A stretch of 5,634 bases of DNA from Euryarchaeota archaeon UBA126 (GTDB lineage Archaea > Thermoplasmatota > Poseidoniia > Poseidoniales > Thalassarchaeaceae), in assembly GCA_002497025.1 (NCBI GenBank), contig DAMG01000006.1, positions 1-5,634 on the forward strand. Reading direction: 5' to 3'. The notes under the pieces are model-generated. The model searched no databases, was not told the origin of the DNA, and saw nothing but the letters and a program-made list of their open reading frames with translations. Every line of letters starts with the position of its first letter. The stretch's first letter is position 1. Position numbers and translations under genes: made by a program. Below, piece by piece: positions 1-5,340 of this stretch.

Positions 1-1035
1 CTTAAGCGACTCACGAATATTGTCTAGGCGACGAGGTGCGCGAATTAGACTCGCAACAGCGGACTGTCTTGAGGCAATTTTCTCAGAATCGGTTAGTGGG
101 CGTAGAATCCATTCTTTGAGTTGTCTTCGCCCCATCCAAGTACGAGTGCAATCAATGGCTTGCAAGAGTGAGCCGTCCTTCTCTCCGGCTAATGTATGTG
201 TTAACTCCAGATTACGAAGTGTTGTTTGGTCAAGTACAAGATGGCCGTCATCGGCATCGAAATGTACCTCGCGAAGAGGCACCACATCGACGAGATGTAA
301 CTTTGTAAGATATCCAGCAGTGAGTCCACAAGCCTCCATTGCTAAGGGTCTACGATCTAAGTCAACAGAACCTAAGTCGACCAATTCTAGGTGGTCTTTG
401 ACTACCTGAAGATGTTGCTCCTTACCACCCTCGTGAACGCTCATAGTAACCCTATCTAGCGAGGATAACAATGCCCGAGACTCCTCGCTCTCAGCTTCGC
501 GGCGCCCAAGAACTAACTCACTTGGAGACCATCTCTGTAATTCATCACGCACCCGCTCATAGCGACCGGGTCCAGAATGCTCTTGCAACCATGCTCTACC
601 TGTTGAAGAGTCAAGGATTGCTAGACCGATGCCATCTCCTCGTGAAATTAGACCTGCAAGCAAACTTGAGCCATCTTCTCCAATCAGGTCCTCCTCGTAA
701 AGCGAGCCAGGAGTGTAAACACGTGTAACTACTCTTTCAAGAATTTTGGAACCCGGTCGTAATTCATCTTCTTGCTCGCACAAGGTCACCTTGTGCCCGG
801 CTCGCAACATACCCTGTAGGTAGGATTCAACAGAATGCCAAGGAACACCTGCCATCGGAACCGGTTCATCCGCGCTCTTGTCGCGACTTGTCAGGGTGAT
901 GCCGAGTACTTCCGATGCTAACACTGCATCATCGTAGAACATCTCGTAGAAATCTCCCATTCTGAAAAATAGAACCGTATCGGGGTGCTGCGCCTTAATC
1001 TCAGCGAATTGGTCAAGCATAGATCGCTTTGACAT
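1..1035 (-). CDS. mutS: DNA mismatch repair protein MutS, N-terminal part (runs off left edge)
   Basis: The minus strand is open for 345 codons from an ATG at 1035 to the window edge, so the C-terminal half (rest of the lever/clamp and the ATPase) lies outside. MutS binds mispaired or looped DNA and recruits MutL. The mismatch-binding domain I is clear: residues 23-37 read FFRMGDFYEMFYDDA, with the Phe-X-Glu mismatch-contacting motif at F29 and E31, followed by EPVPMAGVPWHSVESYL (57-73) and the CEQ motif (86-88). The connector domain follows, and the core domain begins around 253, with LDQTTLRNLEL at 268-278 and DCTRTWMGRRQLKEW after it, collinear with bacterial MutS. The DNA-binding Phe-X-Glu places it in the MutS1 repair type, not MutS2 or MutS5. 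ATG 1035 is preferred because GGAGGAG lies six bases upstream; an in-frame ATG at 1050 would add five residues but overlaps that site. A bacterial-type MutS1 in an archaeon is patchily distributed, so old transfer is plausible. Confidence 0.95.
   Translation of the reverse strand, partial: MSKRSMLDQFAEIKAQHPDTVLFFRMGDFYEMFYDDAVLASEVLGITLTSRDKSADEPVPMAGVPWHSVESYLQGMLRAGHKVTLCEQEDELRPGSKILERVVTRVYTPGSLYEEDLIGEDGSSLLAGLISRGDGIGLAILDSSTGRAWLQEHSGPGRYERVRDELQRWSPSELVLGRREAESEESRALLSSLDRVTMSVHEGGKEQHLQVVKDHLELVDLGSVDLDRRPLAMEACGLTAGYLTKLHLVDVVPLREVHFDADDGHLVLDQTTLRNLELTHTLAGEKDGSLLQAIDCTRTWMGRRQLKEWILRPLTDSEKIASRQSAVASLIRAPRRLDNIRESLK
778..796. repeat. 19-base near-perfect palindrome inside mutS
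   Basis: GCACAAGGT (778-786) and ACCTTGTGC (788-796) are perfect nine-base arms around one central base. On the minus strand it encodes residues His81 to Cys86 of MutS, in a conserved stretch of domain I leading into CEQ. Such long arms are unusual by chance within a window of this size. Confidence 0.5.
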
Positions 1036-1041
1036 ATCTGA

Positions 1042-1048
1042 CTCCTCC
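1042..1048 (-). promoter_or_regulatory. Shine-Dalgarno sequence for mutS
   Basis: On the minus strand GGAGGAG ends six bases before the ATG at 1035, the best ribosome-binding site in the window. It decides the start in favour of 1035 over the in-frame ATG at 1050. It abuts the 3' side of an inverted repeat (1049-1101), so its exposure could depend on that structure; this last point is inference. Confidence 0.7.
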
Positions 1049-1101
1049 ATTGCTTACGCTGCGCGTGGGCTGTGTCTGTGAGCCTAGGGTGCATAAGCAA
1101 T
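1049..1101 (-). repeat. Inverted repeat in the mutS leader, directly before the ribosome-binding site
   Basis: ATTGCTTA at 1049-1056 is the exact reverse complement of TAAGCAAT at 1094-1101. After one mismatch the pairing continues with GC at 1058-1059 against GC at 1091-1092. A second short stem, GGCT at 1068-1071 with AGCC at 1081-1084, can form inside. The minus-strand transcript would place the 3' arm flush against the GGAGGAG of mutS. Whether the hairpin is transcribed as part of the mutS leader depends on an unknown transcription start. Confidence 0.5.
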
Positions 1102-1112
1102 CCTGTGCTAAT

Positions 1113-1127
1113 CTTCCCTTTGGGAAG
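1113..1127 (-). repeat. Short hairpin between the TM2 gene and mutS
   Basis: CTTCCC (1113-1118) and GGGAAG (1122-1127) form a perfect six-base stem with a three-base TTT loop (AAA on the minus strand), starting 27 bases past the TM2 stop codon. There is no following T-run, so it is not a standard terminator. It could be a processing site or chance. Confidence 0.4.
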
Positions 1128-1134
1128 GACTTGG

Positions 1135-1147
1135 TTACTCAGAGTAA
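1135..1147. repeat. 13-base palindrome after the TM2 gene
   Basis: TTACTC (1135-1140) and GAGTAA (1142-1147) are perfect six-base arms around a single central base, seven bases past the TM2 stop. The one-base centre cannot form an unstrained RNA loop with full arms, so a DNA-binding dyad is as likely as a hairpin. It is the first of three inverted repeats in this spacer. Confidence 0.4.
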
Positions 1148-1154
1148 GCAGCTT

Positions 1155-1376
1155 TCACTGGTTGACAATCGGTAGACCATCAGCATCTGTGAACTTTCCA
1201 GTTGCAACCATGATGATATCGATAAGTGCCCAAATTCCGCAGCCGCCTACAGTAAGTAGTTTCAGTACACCGAGGCCGATGTGCCCTGCGTAAAATCGGT
1301 CAACTCCCAATCCACCCAATAGGACAGATAAAATCAACAGTGTAGTCCAGTCTTTGTCAGAGGTTTGTTCTTCCAT
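1155..1376 (-). CDS. TM2 domain-containing small membrane protein
   Basis: This gene encodes a 73-residue protein that is almost entirely one TM2 domain. A hydrophobic helix (about 12-24, ending in GGLGVD) leads into the conserved loop DRFYAGHIGLG (26-36), then a second helix (37-58) carrying LTVGGCGIWALID, and a short polar tail with KFTDADGLP. TM2 proteins are integral membrane proteins with two helices joined by the D-R-F-Y turn; no biochemical function is established for the prokaryotic members. The start is the ATG at 1376; a TTG two codons earlier is possible, but the TATA-like TTTAAA at 1400-1405 is centred 26 bases upstream of 1376, which suits a leaderless message beginning at this ATG. 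The gene is divergent from the DUF2752 gene and points toward mutS, with which it could be co-transcribed. Confidence 0.88.
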   Translation of the reverse strand: MEEQTSDKDWTTLLILSVLLGGLGVDRFYAGHIGLGVLKLLTVGGCGIWALIDIIMVATGKFTDADGLPIVNQ

Positions 1377-1399
1377 GAACAACGGTCATCCATCTTAGG

Positions 1400-1405
1400 T
1401 TTAAA
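1400..1405 (-). promoter_or_regulatory. TATA-like box for the TM2 gene
   Basis: TTTAAA on the minus strand is centred about 26 bases upstream of the ATG at 1376, the usual distance from an archaeal TATA box to the transcription start. This implies a leaderless or nearly leaderless transcript. It is followed by CTAAGATGG, which partly resembles the second box seen after the TATA-like sequence of cdc6 (CTAAGAACGG). Confidence 0.5.
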
Positions 1406-1466
1406 TCAATCTCCGGCATCGCCTTGATAGTAAGCCAGAAGGCATTATTGACAAGGTGTCTAAAAT

Positions 1467-1868
1467 ATGCCGAAATTCAGTGTTTCTTCTATAAGAAAAG
1501 AAGATATCGAAGGTATAATTGCATCTGGCGCTCTGATTACTTCCGCGATTCTCCCCCACGGACAAGTCGACAGTTTGAATCTATGTCCATGGTACCATTT
1601 GACTGGCCATCAATGCCCGTTTTGCGGAATGACAAGAGGCTTTGTTGCTATGACCCATATTGATTTTCAAGCGGCTATTGATTTCAATCTAGGGACTCCT
1701 CTTGTTTATGTTGCATTTGTTTACTTCTCTTTACGAACAATTATTCCTGTAATTGTTGGAGGGAAAGAAATTCAGATACCAAAACCGGCCTACAATATTT
1801 GGTTGGTTTCTACAATTGTTGTGTTTGGAGTAATGGCTTGGGAACGCATCGGAAGATATCTGTTGTAA
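1467..1868 (+). CDS. DUF2752 family membrane protein
   Basis: This is a 133-residue protein carrying the DUF2752 signature: C40-P-W-Y-H-L-T-G, then C50-P-F-C53-G-M-T-R57, followed by an amphipathic stretch ending near N74. The spacing and the CPxCGxTR core match the family closely, and the three cysteines look like a conserved metal or disulphide site, though none has been shown to my knowledge. Hydrophobic segments lie at about 16-30, 78-97 and 111-125, so the protein probably sits in the membrane with the cysteine motif at the end of the first helix. Function is unknown. The start is the ATG at 1467; no Shine-Dalgarno sequence is visible and the upstream promoter is weak. The coding sequence appears more AT-rich than the genes to its right. 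It may be co-transcribed with the EamA gene 53 bases downstream. Confidence 0.87.
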   Translation: MPKFSVSSIRKEDIEGIIASGALITSAILPHGQVDSLNLCPWYHLTGHQCPFCGMTRGFVAMTHIDFQAAIDFNLGTPLVYVAFVYFSLRTIIPVIVGGKEIQIPKPAYNIWLVSTIVVFGVMAWERIGRYLL

Positions 1869-1889
1869 TCTTAGGACACTATTTGACCT

Positions 1890-1918
1890 AAGCGCCCCCA
1901 GCATTGTGTTAGGCGCTT
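1890..1918 (+). repeat. Inverted repeat just before the EamA gene
   Basis: AAGCGCC (1890-1896) and GGCGCTT (1912-1918) are perfect seven-base arms with a 15-base loop, starting 21 bases after the DUF2752 stop and ending three bases before the EamA ATG. It lacks a strong downstream T-run. It could be a terminator or attenuator, an operator, or a structure affecting translation of the transporter. Confidence 0.45.
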
Positions 1919-1921
1919 TGG

Positions 1922-2863
1922 ATGGGTAATGGAAAACAGTTGAGGGTCCACGGACTGATGATCCTAGTTGTATTCTCTTGGGGAATGGCCTGGGCAGTCG
2001 GAAGAATCCTAGCATTGGGATTGCCTCCAATGACTGGTGCTTGGCTTCGGTATGTCCTAACGATGGTCTTGTTCTATCTGTGGTTTGTAGGCCGTGCTTT
2101 GAAAGGAAACGAAGTCAATTGGCTACCAACGGGTCGACAAACTTGGAGAACACTAACTCTGATTGCGATAACTGGCGTTTTAGGTTATCAGGTATTTTTC
2201 ATGAATGGAATGCGATTAACTGCTGCAGGGGATGCATCTCTCATAATCACATTCAATCCGATTTTTACTGTGCTATTGGCTGCTCCAATGCTAGGCCAAC
2301 AAATTTCTCGCAAGATGTTCGTTGGTCTATTCTGTGGCTTCATTGGAGTTGCGGTAGTTACCGGATGGAGCCCTAATACAGATATTCCATTTGAAGATAG
2401 GATTCTTGGAGACTTGATGATTTTACTGGCTTCACTAAATTGGGCGATGACGACGAATAATACCAAGCGAATGATGGAACAAAGAAATGGTGAGCAAAAA
2501 GCTACAACATTGGAGATTGTTGTATGGTATTCACTCATTGGAACGGTGTTACTAACGCCATTAGCGGCTTGGGAAACTTGGCAGTATGGAATTCCCGAGC
2601 CGACTCTAACCGATTGGTATGCGATCATTTATCTCGCTGCTATATCTACAGTTTTGGCTTACTATTGGTTTGCTATTGGAGTTGAGAAACTCGGTGCAAC
2701 CGCTGCCTCCTCCTACATCTTCTTGATGCCAGTTTTCGGGGTACTGGGTGGCGTTATCTTACTAGACGAGAATATAGGATGGACTCTTCTGCTCGGATTT
2801 ATTCTAATTGTTATTGGTGTTAGAGTGGTTCAGCGTGAAAGTGAGGCATTGAGGACTGCTTAA
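1922..2863 (+). CDS. EamA/DMT superfamily transporter
   Basis: The product is 313 residues with ten hydrophobic segments, roughly at 11-30, 37-57, 77-95, 104-122, 131-148, 163-178, 198-215, 231-251, 262-281 and 286-303. They form the two tandem five-helix EamA repeats typical of drug/metabolite transporters, and the length is normal for the family. Family hallmarks are visible: FSWGMAWAVGR in helix 1, LRYVL in helix 2, ALxxTxAgdASLIITFNPIFTVLLA-like sequence around 97-120, and the second-repeat counterpart GATAASSYIFLMPVFGVLGG (258-277) followed by LDENIGW. Members export or exchange amino acids, nucleosides or other small metabolites; the substrate cannot be read from the sequence. The ATG at 1922 has no Shine-Dalgarno sequence and lies three bases after an inverted repeat. 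The next in-frame ATG (residue 13) would cut into the first helix. The long stretch between repeats (151-162) and the polar loop 179-197 are as expected. Confidence 0.93.
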   Translation: MGNGKQLRVHGLMILVVFSWGMAWAVGRILALGLPPMTGAWLRYVLTMVLFYLWFVGRALKGNEVNWLPTGRQTWRTLTLIAITGVLGYQVFFMNGMRLTAAGDASLIITFNPIFTVLLAAPMLGQQISRKMFVGLFCGFIGVAVVTGWSPNTDIPFEDRILGDLMILLASLNWAMTTNNTKRMMEQRNGEQKATTLEIVVWYSLIGTVLLTPLAAWETWQYGIPEPTLTDWYAIIYLAAISTVLAYYWFAIGVEKLGATAASSYIFLMPVFGVLGGVILLDENIGWTLLLGFILIVIGVRVVQRESEALRTA

Positions 2864-2874
2864 TCGATTTACTT

Positions 2875-2889
2875 AGCCCCGTAGGGGCT
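2875..2889 (+). terminator. Hairpin after the EamA gene, possible terminator
   Basis: AGCCCC (2875-2880) and GGGGCT (2884-2889) form a perfect GC-rich six-base stem with a GTA loop, 11 bases after the EamA stop and just before the rpl10e promoter. No T-run follows. Archaeal termination usually depends on T-runs and not on hairpins, so this is a candidate 3'-end stabilising structure as much as a terminator. Confidence 0.35.
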
Positions 2890-2898
2890 GCACCTATC

Positions 2899-2907
2899 GT
2901 TAAATAC
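2899..2907 (+). promoter_or_regulatory. TATA-like box for rpl10e-hpt
   Basis: GTTAAATAC is centred about 38 bases upstream of the rpl10e ATG, predicting transcription from near 2929 with a leader of about a dozen bases. It contains the AAATA core also found before dph2 and cdc6. TAGGTCGGC follows with its first base 12 bases after the first A of AAATA, exactly as in dph2. Confidence 0.55.
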
Positions 2908-2915
2908 GGCGGGTA

Positions 2916-2927
2916 GGTCGGCCGACC
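2916..2927. promoter_or_regulatory. 12-base perfect palindrome in the rpl10e promoter
   Basis: GGTCGGCCGACC is a perfect dyad lying between the TATA-like box and the predicted transcription start of rpl10e. A protein bound here would block initiation, so it is a candidate operator. Its left half overlaps the TAGG(T/A)CGGC box shared with dph2, so the two observations may describe one site. Confidence 0.4.
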
Positions 2928-2929
2928 CC

Positions 2930-2934
2930 GAGGT
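2930..2934 (+). promoter_or_regulatory. Shine-Dalgarno sequence for rpl10e
   Basis: GAGGT ends seven bases before the ATG at 2942 and can pair with the 3' end of archaeal 16S rRNA. It supports this start, which also gives the conserved MARKPAKMYR N-terminus. Confidence 0.5.
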
Positions 2935-2941
2935 AGTTGAG

Positions 2942-3487
2942 ATGGCACGCAAACCCGCCAAAATGTATCGCCAAGTCAAGGGACAGGCATACACACGCCG
3001 AGAGTATACTGGCGGTGTGCCAAATAATCGAATTCTTCGCTACCATATGGGTAACAGAAAGGTTGCCGAGGCAGGAGGATTTGAGGTAGTACTCGAGTTA
3101 ACCGTAGACAATGCTGTACAAATCCGAGATACGGCACTAGAGGCTGCTCGACAAGTCTCTAACTCAACAATAAGAAACGCTGCTGGAGATATGGGCTATG
3201 CTCTTCGAATTCACAAGTATCCTCACAACATCCTAAGGGAAAATAAGCAGGCTACTGGCGCTGGAGCAGACAGGGTATCGCAGGGTATGCGACTATCCTT
3301 TGGAAAGAATGTCGGAACCGCAGCCCGTGTTCAGAGAAATGACGTCATAGTCTCTGTTCAAACAACTGCTGAGTTTTACGCAGCAGCCCGTGATTCACTT
3401 CGTAAGGCTGGAATGAAATTTCCAAGCCCCACCACAATTCACGTCAAGAAGGGCCATGAGCGACTTGGTGAATTGGGATTAGTTTGA
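2942..3487 (+). CDS. rpl10e: Large-subunit ribosomal protein L10e (uL16)
   Basis: The 181-residue product matches archaeal/eukaryotic L10e along its full length: MARKPAKMYRQVKGQAYTRREYTGGVPNNRI at the N-terminus, then the HKYPHNILRENK segment (91-102), the GAGADRVSQGMRLSFGK loop (106-122) and GTAARV (125-130). The C-terminus carries the (A)AARDSLRKAGMKFPSPTTIHV segment (148-168). L10e, the counterpart of bacterial L16, binds 23S/28S-type rRNA near the peptidyl transferase centre and the A-site tRNA, and its 106-122 loop is the part that reaches toward the catalytic site. Length is slightly above the usual archaeal size. A TATA-like box and a Shine-Dalgarno sequence precede it, and hpt follows after 12 bases, so the two are probably one transcript. 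Confidence 0.97.
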   Translation: MARKPAKMYRQVKGQAYTRREYTGGVPNNRILRYHMGNRKVAEAGGFEVVLELTVDNAVQIRDTALEAARQVSNSTIRNAAGDMGYALRIHKYPHNILRENKQATGAGADRVSQGMRLSFGKNVGTAARVQRNDVIVSVQTTAEFYAAARDSLRKAGMKFPSPTTIHVKKGHERLGELGLV

Positions 3488-3499
3488 GGCTGGTCAGGT

Positions 3500-4078
3500 A
3501 TGGGGTCTACCGATCCTCTTACAGTGTTGCAAGAATCACTGCGTGGTGCACCAATCATTTGGAAGGGTGAATATCCCTACTTCATTCATCCAATTTCGGA
3601 TGGTATACCAAGAATGGACCCAGATGTACTTCGGGCAACACGCGACCTAATCGTATCTAGCGTAGATTGGTCACAGGTTGACTTGATAGTAAGTGTAGAA
3701 GCGATGGGGTTACCACTTCTTGCAGCGGTCGGAGATGCTACTGGAAAGCCAACAGTTGTTGTACGAAAGCGCTCGTATGGTATGGAAGGAGAAACTCGTG
3801 TTGATGTAGCAACCGGATATTCGCAATCTACCGTATACATCAACGATATCAAGGCTGGAGAAAGAATTGTAATCGTTGATGACGTAATTTCTACAGGTGG
3901 AACTCTAGAACCTCTTATTCAACAACTCGAAGATATGGGAGTAATCTTACAGGATATTGTCATCGCAATCGAAAAGGGCGAAGGACGAGAGAGGTTGAAT
4001 CGTGAAAAGCCGCATTGGCCGATTCGATCATTGGCTAGGATCGATATTATTGATGGAAAGGTCGAGATAGTCGGTTGA
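3500..4078 (+). CDS. hpt: Archaeal hypoxanthine/guanine phosphoribosyltransferase
   Basis: This 192-residue purine salvage enzyme transfers the ribose phosphate of PRPP to a free purine base in the cytoplasm. The N-terminus (LRGAPIIWKGEYPYFIHPISDGIPRMDPDVLR, 14-45) is characteristic of the archaeal HPRT subfamily. The fold then shows VEAMGLPLLAAV (66-77), the VRKRSYGMEGE segment (88-98) and the PRPP-binding loop IVIVDDVISTGGT (123-135) with the acidic pair D127-D128. The family is related to adenine phosphoribosyltransferase and is sometimes labelled apt, so base specificity (hypoxanthine and guanine versus adenine) is inferred from subfamily resemblance. The ATG at 3500 is 12 bases after the rpl10e stop; GAGG overlapping that stop, ten bases upstream, is a weak ribosome-binding site. 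Translational coupling with rpl10e is likely. Confidence 0.9.
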   Translation: MGSTDPLTVLQESLRGAPIIWKGEYPYFIHPISDGIPRMDPDVLRATRDLIVSSVDWSQVDLIVSVEAMGLPLLAAVGDATGKPTVVVRKRSYGMEGETRVDVATGYSQSTVYINDIKAGERIVIVDDVISTGGTLEPLIQQLEDMGVILQDIVIAIEKGEGRERLNREKPHWPIRSLARIDIIDGKVEIVG

Positions 4079-4112
4079 TATTGACAAATCTAGTATTTTC
4101 ATTGAAACCGCT

Positions 4113-4137
4113 CAAATACCGAACTTAGGACGGCTAG
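4113..4137 (+). promoter_or_regulatory. Promoter-like region of dph2: TATA-like box plus shared second box
   Basis: CAAATAC (4113-4119) is centred about 31 bases before the dph2 ATG at 4147, predicting a start near 4142 and an almost leaderless message. CTTAGGACGGCTAG (4124-4137) follows. It matches CTAAGAACGGCTAG before cdc6 at 12 of 14 positions, and its TAGGACGGC resembles TAGGTCGGC before rpl10e at the same distance from AAATA. The 58-base gap between hpt and a TTG at 4138 holds nothing else. Confidence 0.5.
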
Positions 4138-4146
4138 TTGGTTACT

Positions 4147-5256
4147 ATGGACATGGAACGTCACGATTTCCAGCTCGACGACCTAGTCGAGAGAATCAAA
4201 GACAATGATCATCGCTTGGTTGCTTTGCAAGTTCCGGAAGGTCTGAAAATGCAAGCTCTTGAGATGATGGACTCAATTGAAGAGGGCTCAGAAGCGAAGG
4301 TGGTTTTGGCAGCAGATCCTTGCTATGGGGCATGTGATTTGGTGCACGATAAAATGCGTATGATGGGTGTTGAATTAGTCGCTCATATGGGGCACAGTGC
4401 AATGAATATCGACTCGGGTATGCCAACTCATTTCATTCCGGTAACTTACGAAGGAGATCCTGAAATTGATCCCGTTGTTCCTATCTTAGTCCGACACAAA
4501 GAAATCGCAGAAACCAGATTGGCTGAGTCAATAACTCCCTTCGACCTTAGTGAAGATGAAGCAAAAGACCGATTTCTCGATGCAGTTGGTAGAGTCGCTC
4601 CTTTGTCTGGTACCAAATTGGGACTAGTCGGCTCTATCCAACACTTACACCTTCTTCCAGAGTACAAAGAACGCTTTGAGAATGCTGGATTTGAGGTTGA
4701 GATTCCAACAGGAGGAGCACGGCTGACCTTCCCTGGACAAGTCCTAGGTTGCAATTACTCAGGAGATGATCCCTCTATAGGACACTACATATTCCTAGGT
4801 TCGGGAGATTTCCACCCAATTGGATTGGTCATGCACACCGGTAAACCACTAGCCTTGCTAGACCCATATACCGGTGACGCCAGCGAGTTATCCTTCGAAC
4901 GTATCGAACGGATTCTTAGGCAGAGAATGGGATTAATTTTCTCTGTCGATGAGGCGAAGTCATTTGGCATTCTCATCGGTGAGAAGCCGGGTCAAATGCG
5001 ACGTAATCTAGCTATCAGAATGAAGCGACTTCTCGAAAAACACGGGCGTAAAGGATACCTTCTCGCACTAGATCACGTCGGCCCTGATTTAATCGACTTC
5101 TATCCCGTTGATGCCTTCGTCAATACCGCATGCCCGCGTATAGCAATCGATGATGCAGTGAAGTACGCTAAGCCACTAATCACACCCTTCGAATTGGAAG
5201 TAGCTCTAGGTGAAAAGCAATGGGAAAACGGTTACCAATTCGATGAAATCCCATAA
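4147..5256 (+). CDS. dph2: Diphthamide biosynthesis radical enzyme Dph2
   Basis: Dph2 carries out the first step of diphthamide synthesis: a non-classical radical-SAM [4Fe-4S] homodimer cleaves S-adenosylmethionine to a 3-amino-3-carboxypropyl radical and attaches it to a histidine of elongation factor 2. All three cluster-ligand positions are present: the YGAC motif in DPCYGACDL (C63 of the YGAC; C59 is an extra cysteine), C202 in GQVLGCNYS and C329 in DAFVNTACPRIAIDD, each in one of the three repeated subdomains. Other family motifs are LQVPEGLK (27-34) and the LLDPYTG stretch (237-243). At 369 residues it is somewhat longer than the Pyrococcus type, the extra length lying around 105-155. 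I chose ATG 4147 because it fits the TATA-like box at leaderless distance. ATG 4153 and a TTG at 4138 are also in frame. It lies downstream of two other translation-related and purine genes but has its own promoter-like sequence. Confidence 0.95.
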   Translation: MDMERHDFQLDDLVERIKDNDHRLVALQVPEGLKMQALEMMDSIEEGSEAKVVLAADPCYGACDLVHDKMRMMGVELVAHMGHSAMNIDSGMPTHFIPVTYEGDPEIDPVVPILVRHKEIAETRLAESITPFDLSEDEAKDRFLDAVGRVAPLSGTKLGLVGSIQHLHLLPEYKERFENAGFEVEIPTGGARLTFPGQVLGCNYSGDDPSIGHYIFLGSGDFHPIGLVMHTGKPLALLDPYTGDASELSFERIERILRQRMGLIFSVDEAKSFGILIGEKPGQMRRNLAIRMKRLLEKHGRKGYLLALDHVGPDLIDFYPVDAFVNTACPRIAIDDAVKYAKPLITPFELEVALGEKQWENGYQFDEIP

Positions 5257-5264
5257 TCGGGATT
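5247..5264 (+). terminator. Hairpin across the dph2 stop codon
   Basis: AATCCC (5247-5252) and GGGATT (5259-5264) form a perfect six-base stem with a six-base loop that contains the TAA stop of dph2. It could mark the transcript end, but no T-run follows and the call is weak. Confidence 0.35.
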
Positions 5265-5276
5265 GATTGAATTCTC

Positions 5277-5286
5277 CCCGCGCGGG
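5277..5286. repeat. 10-base GC palindrome upstream of cdc6
   Basis: CCCGCGCGGG is a perfect dyad in the 100-base dph2-cdc6 spacer, 32 bases before the TATA-like box of cdc6. It might be an operator or an initiator-binding element. It does not resemble the recognised origin recognition box consensus. Confidence 0.35.
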
Positions 5287-5317
5287 TCACAGACGCCTGT
5301 ATCCGCGTGCGTTGCAG

Positions 5318-5340
5318 TAAATATCTCTAAGAACGGCTAG
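5318..5340 (+). promoter_or_regulatory. Promoter-like region of cdc6: TATA-like box plus shared second box
   Basis: TAAATAT (5318-5324) is centred about 36 bases before the ATG at 5357, placing the predicted transcription start near 5347. CTAAGAACGGCTAG (5327-5340) follows and matches the dph2 box at 12 of 14 positions, with the last eight bases ACGGCTAG identical. Confidence 0.5.

Noticed and set aside
20..728. Plus-strand open frames at 20-409 and 471-728
   Set aside because: They lie opposite the well-supported mutS reading frame and their translations show no domain character.
918..1100. Minus-strand 60-codon open frame
   Set aside because: It overlaps the mutS start in another frame and has no recognisable motif.
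1072..1293. Plus-strand 73-codon open frame
   Set aside because: It is antisense to the TM2 gene, whose protein motif is unmistakable.
1424..1663. Plus-strand 79-codon open frame overlapping the DUF2752 gene
   Set aside because: The DUF2752 frame carries the family signature; this one is its shifted shadow.
1731..2628. Minus-strand open frames at 1731-2030 and 2188-2628, and a plus-strand frame at 1978-2376
   Set aside because: All overlap the EamA (and partly DUF2752) coding sequence; the EamA frame has ten membrane helices and family motifs.
4138..4146. TTG start for dph2 and the word TTGGTTACT also present at 1131-1139
   Set aside because: The ATG at 4147 fits the promoter better, and a single shared nine-base word in unrelated positions is expected by chance.
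3586..4976. Minus-strand open frames opposite hpt and dph2
   Set aside because: They are antisense to genes with intact catalytic motifs and look like composition-driven shadows.
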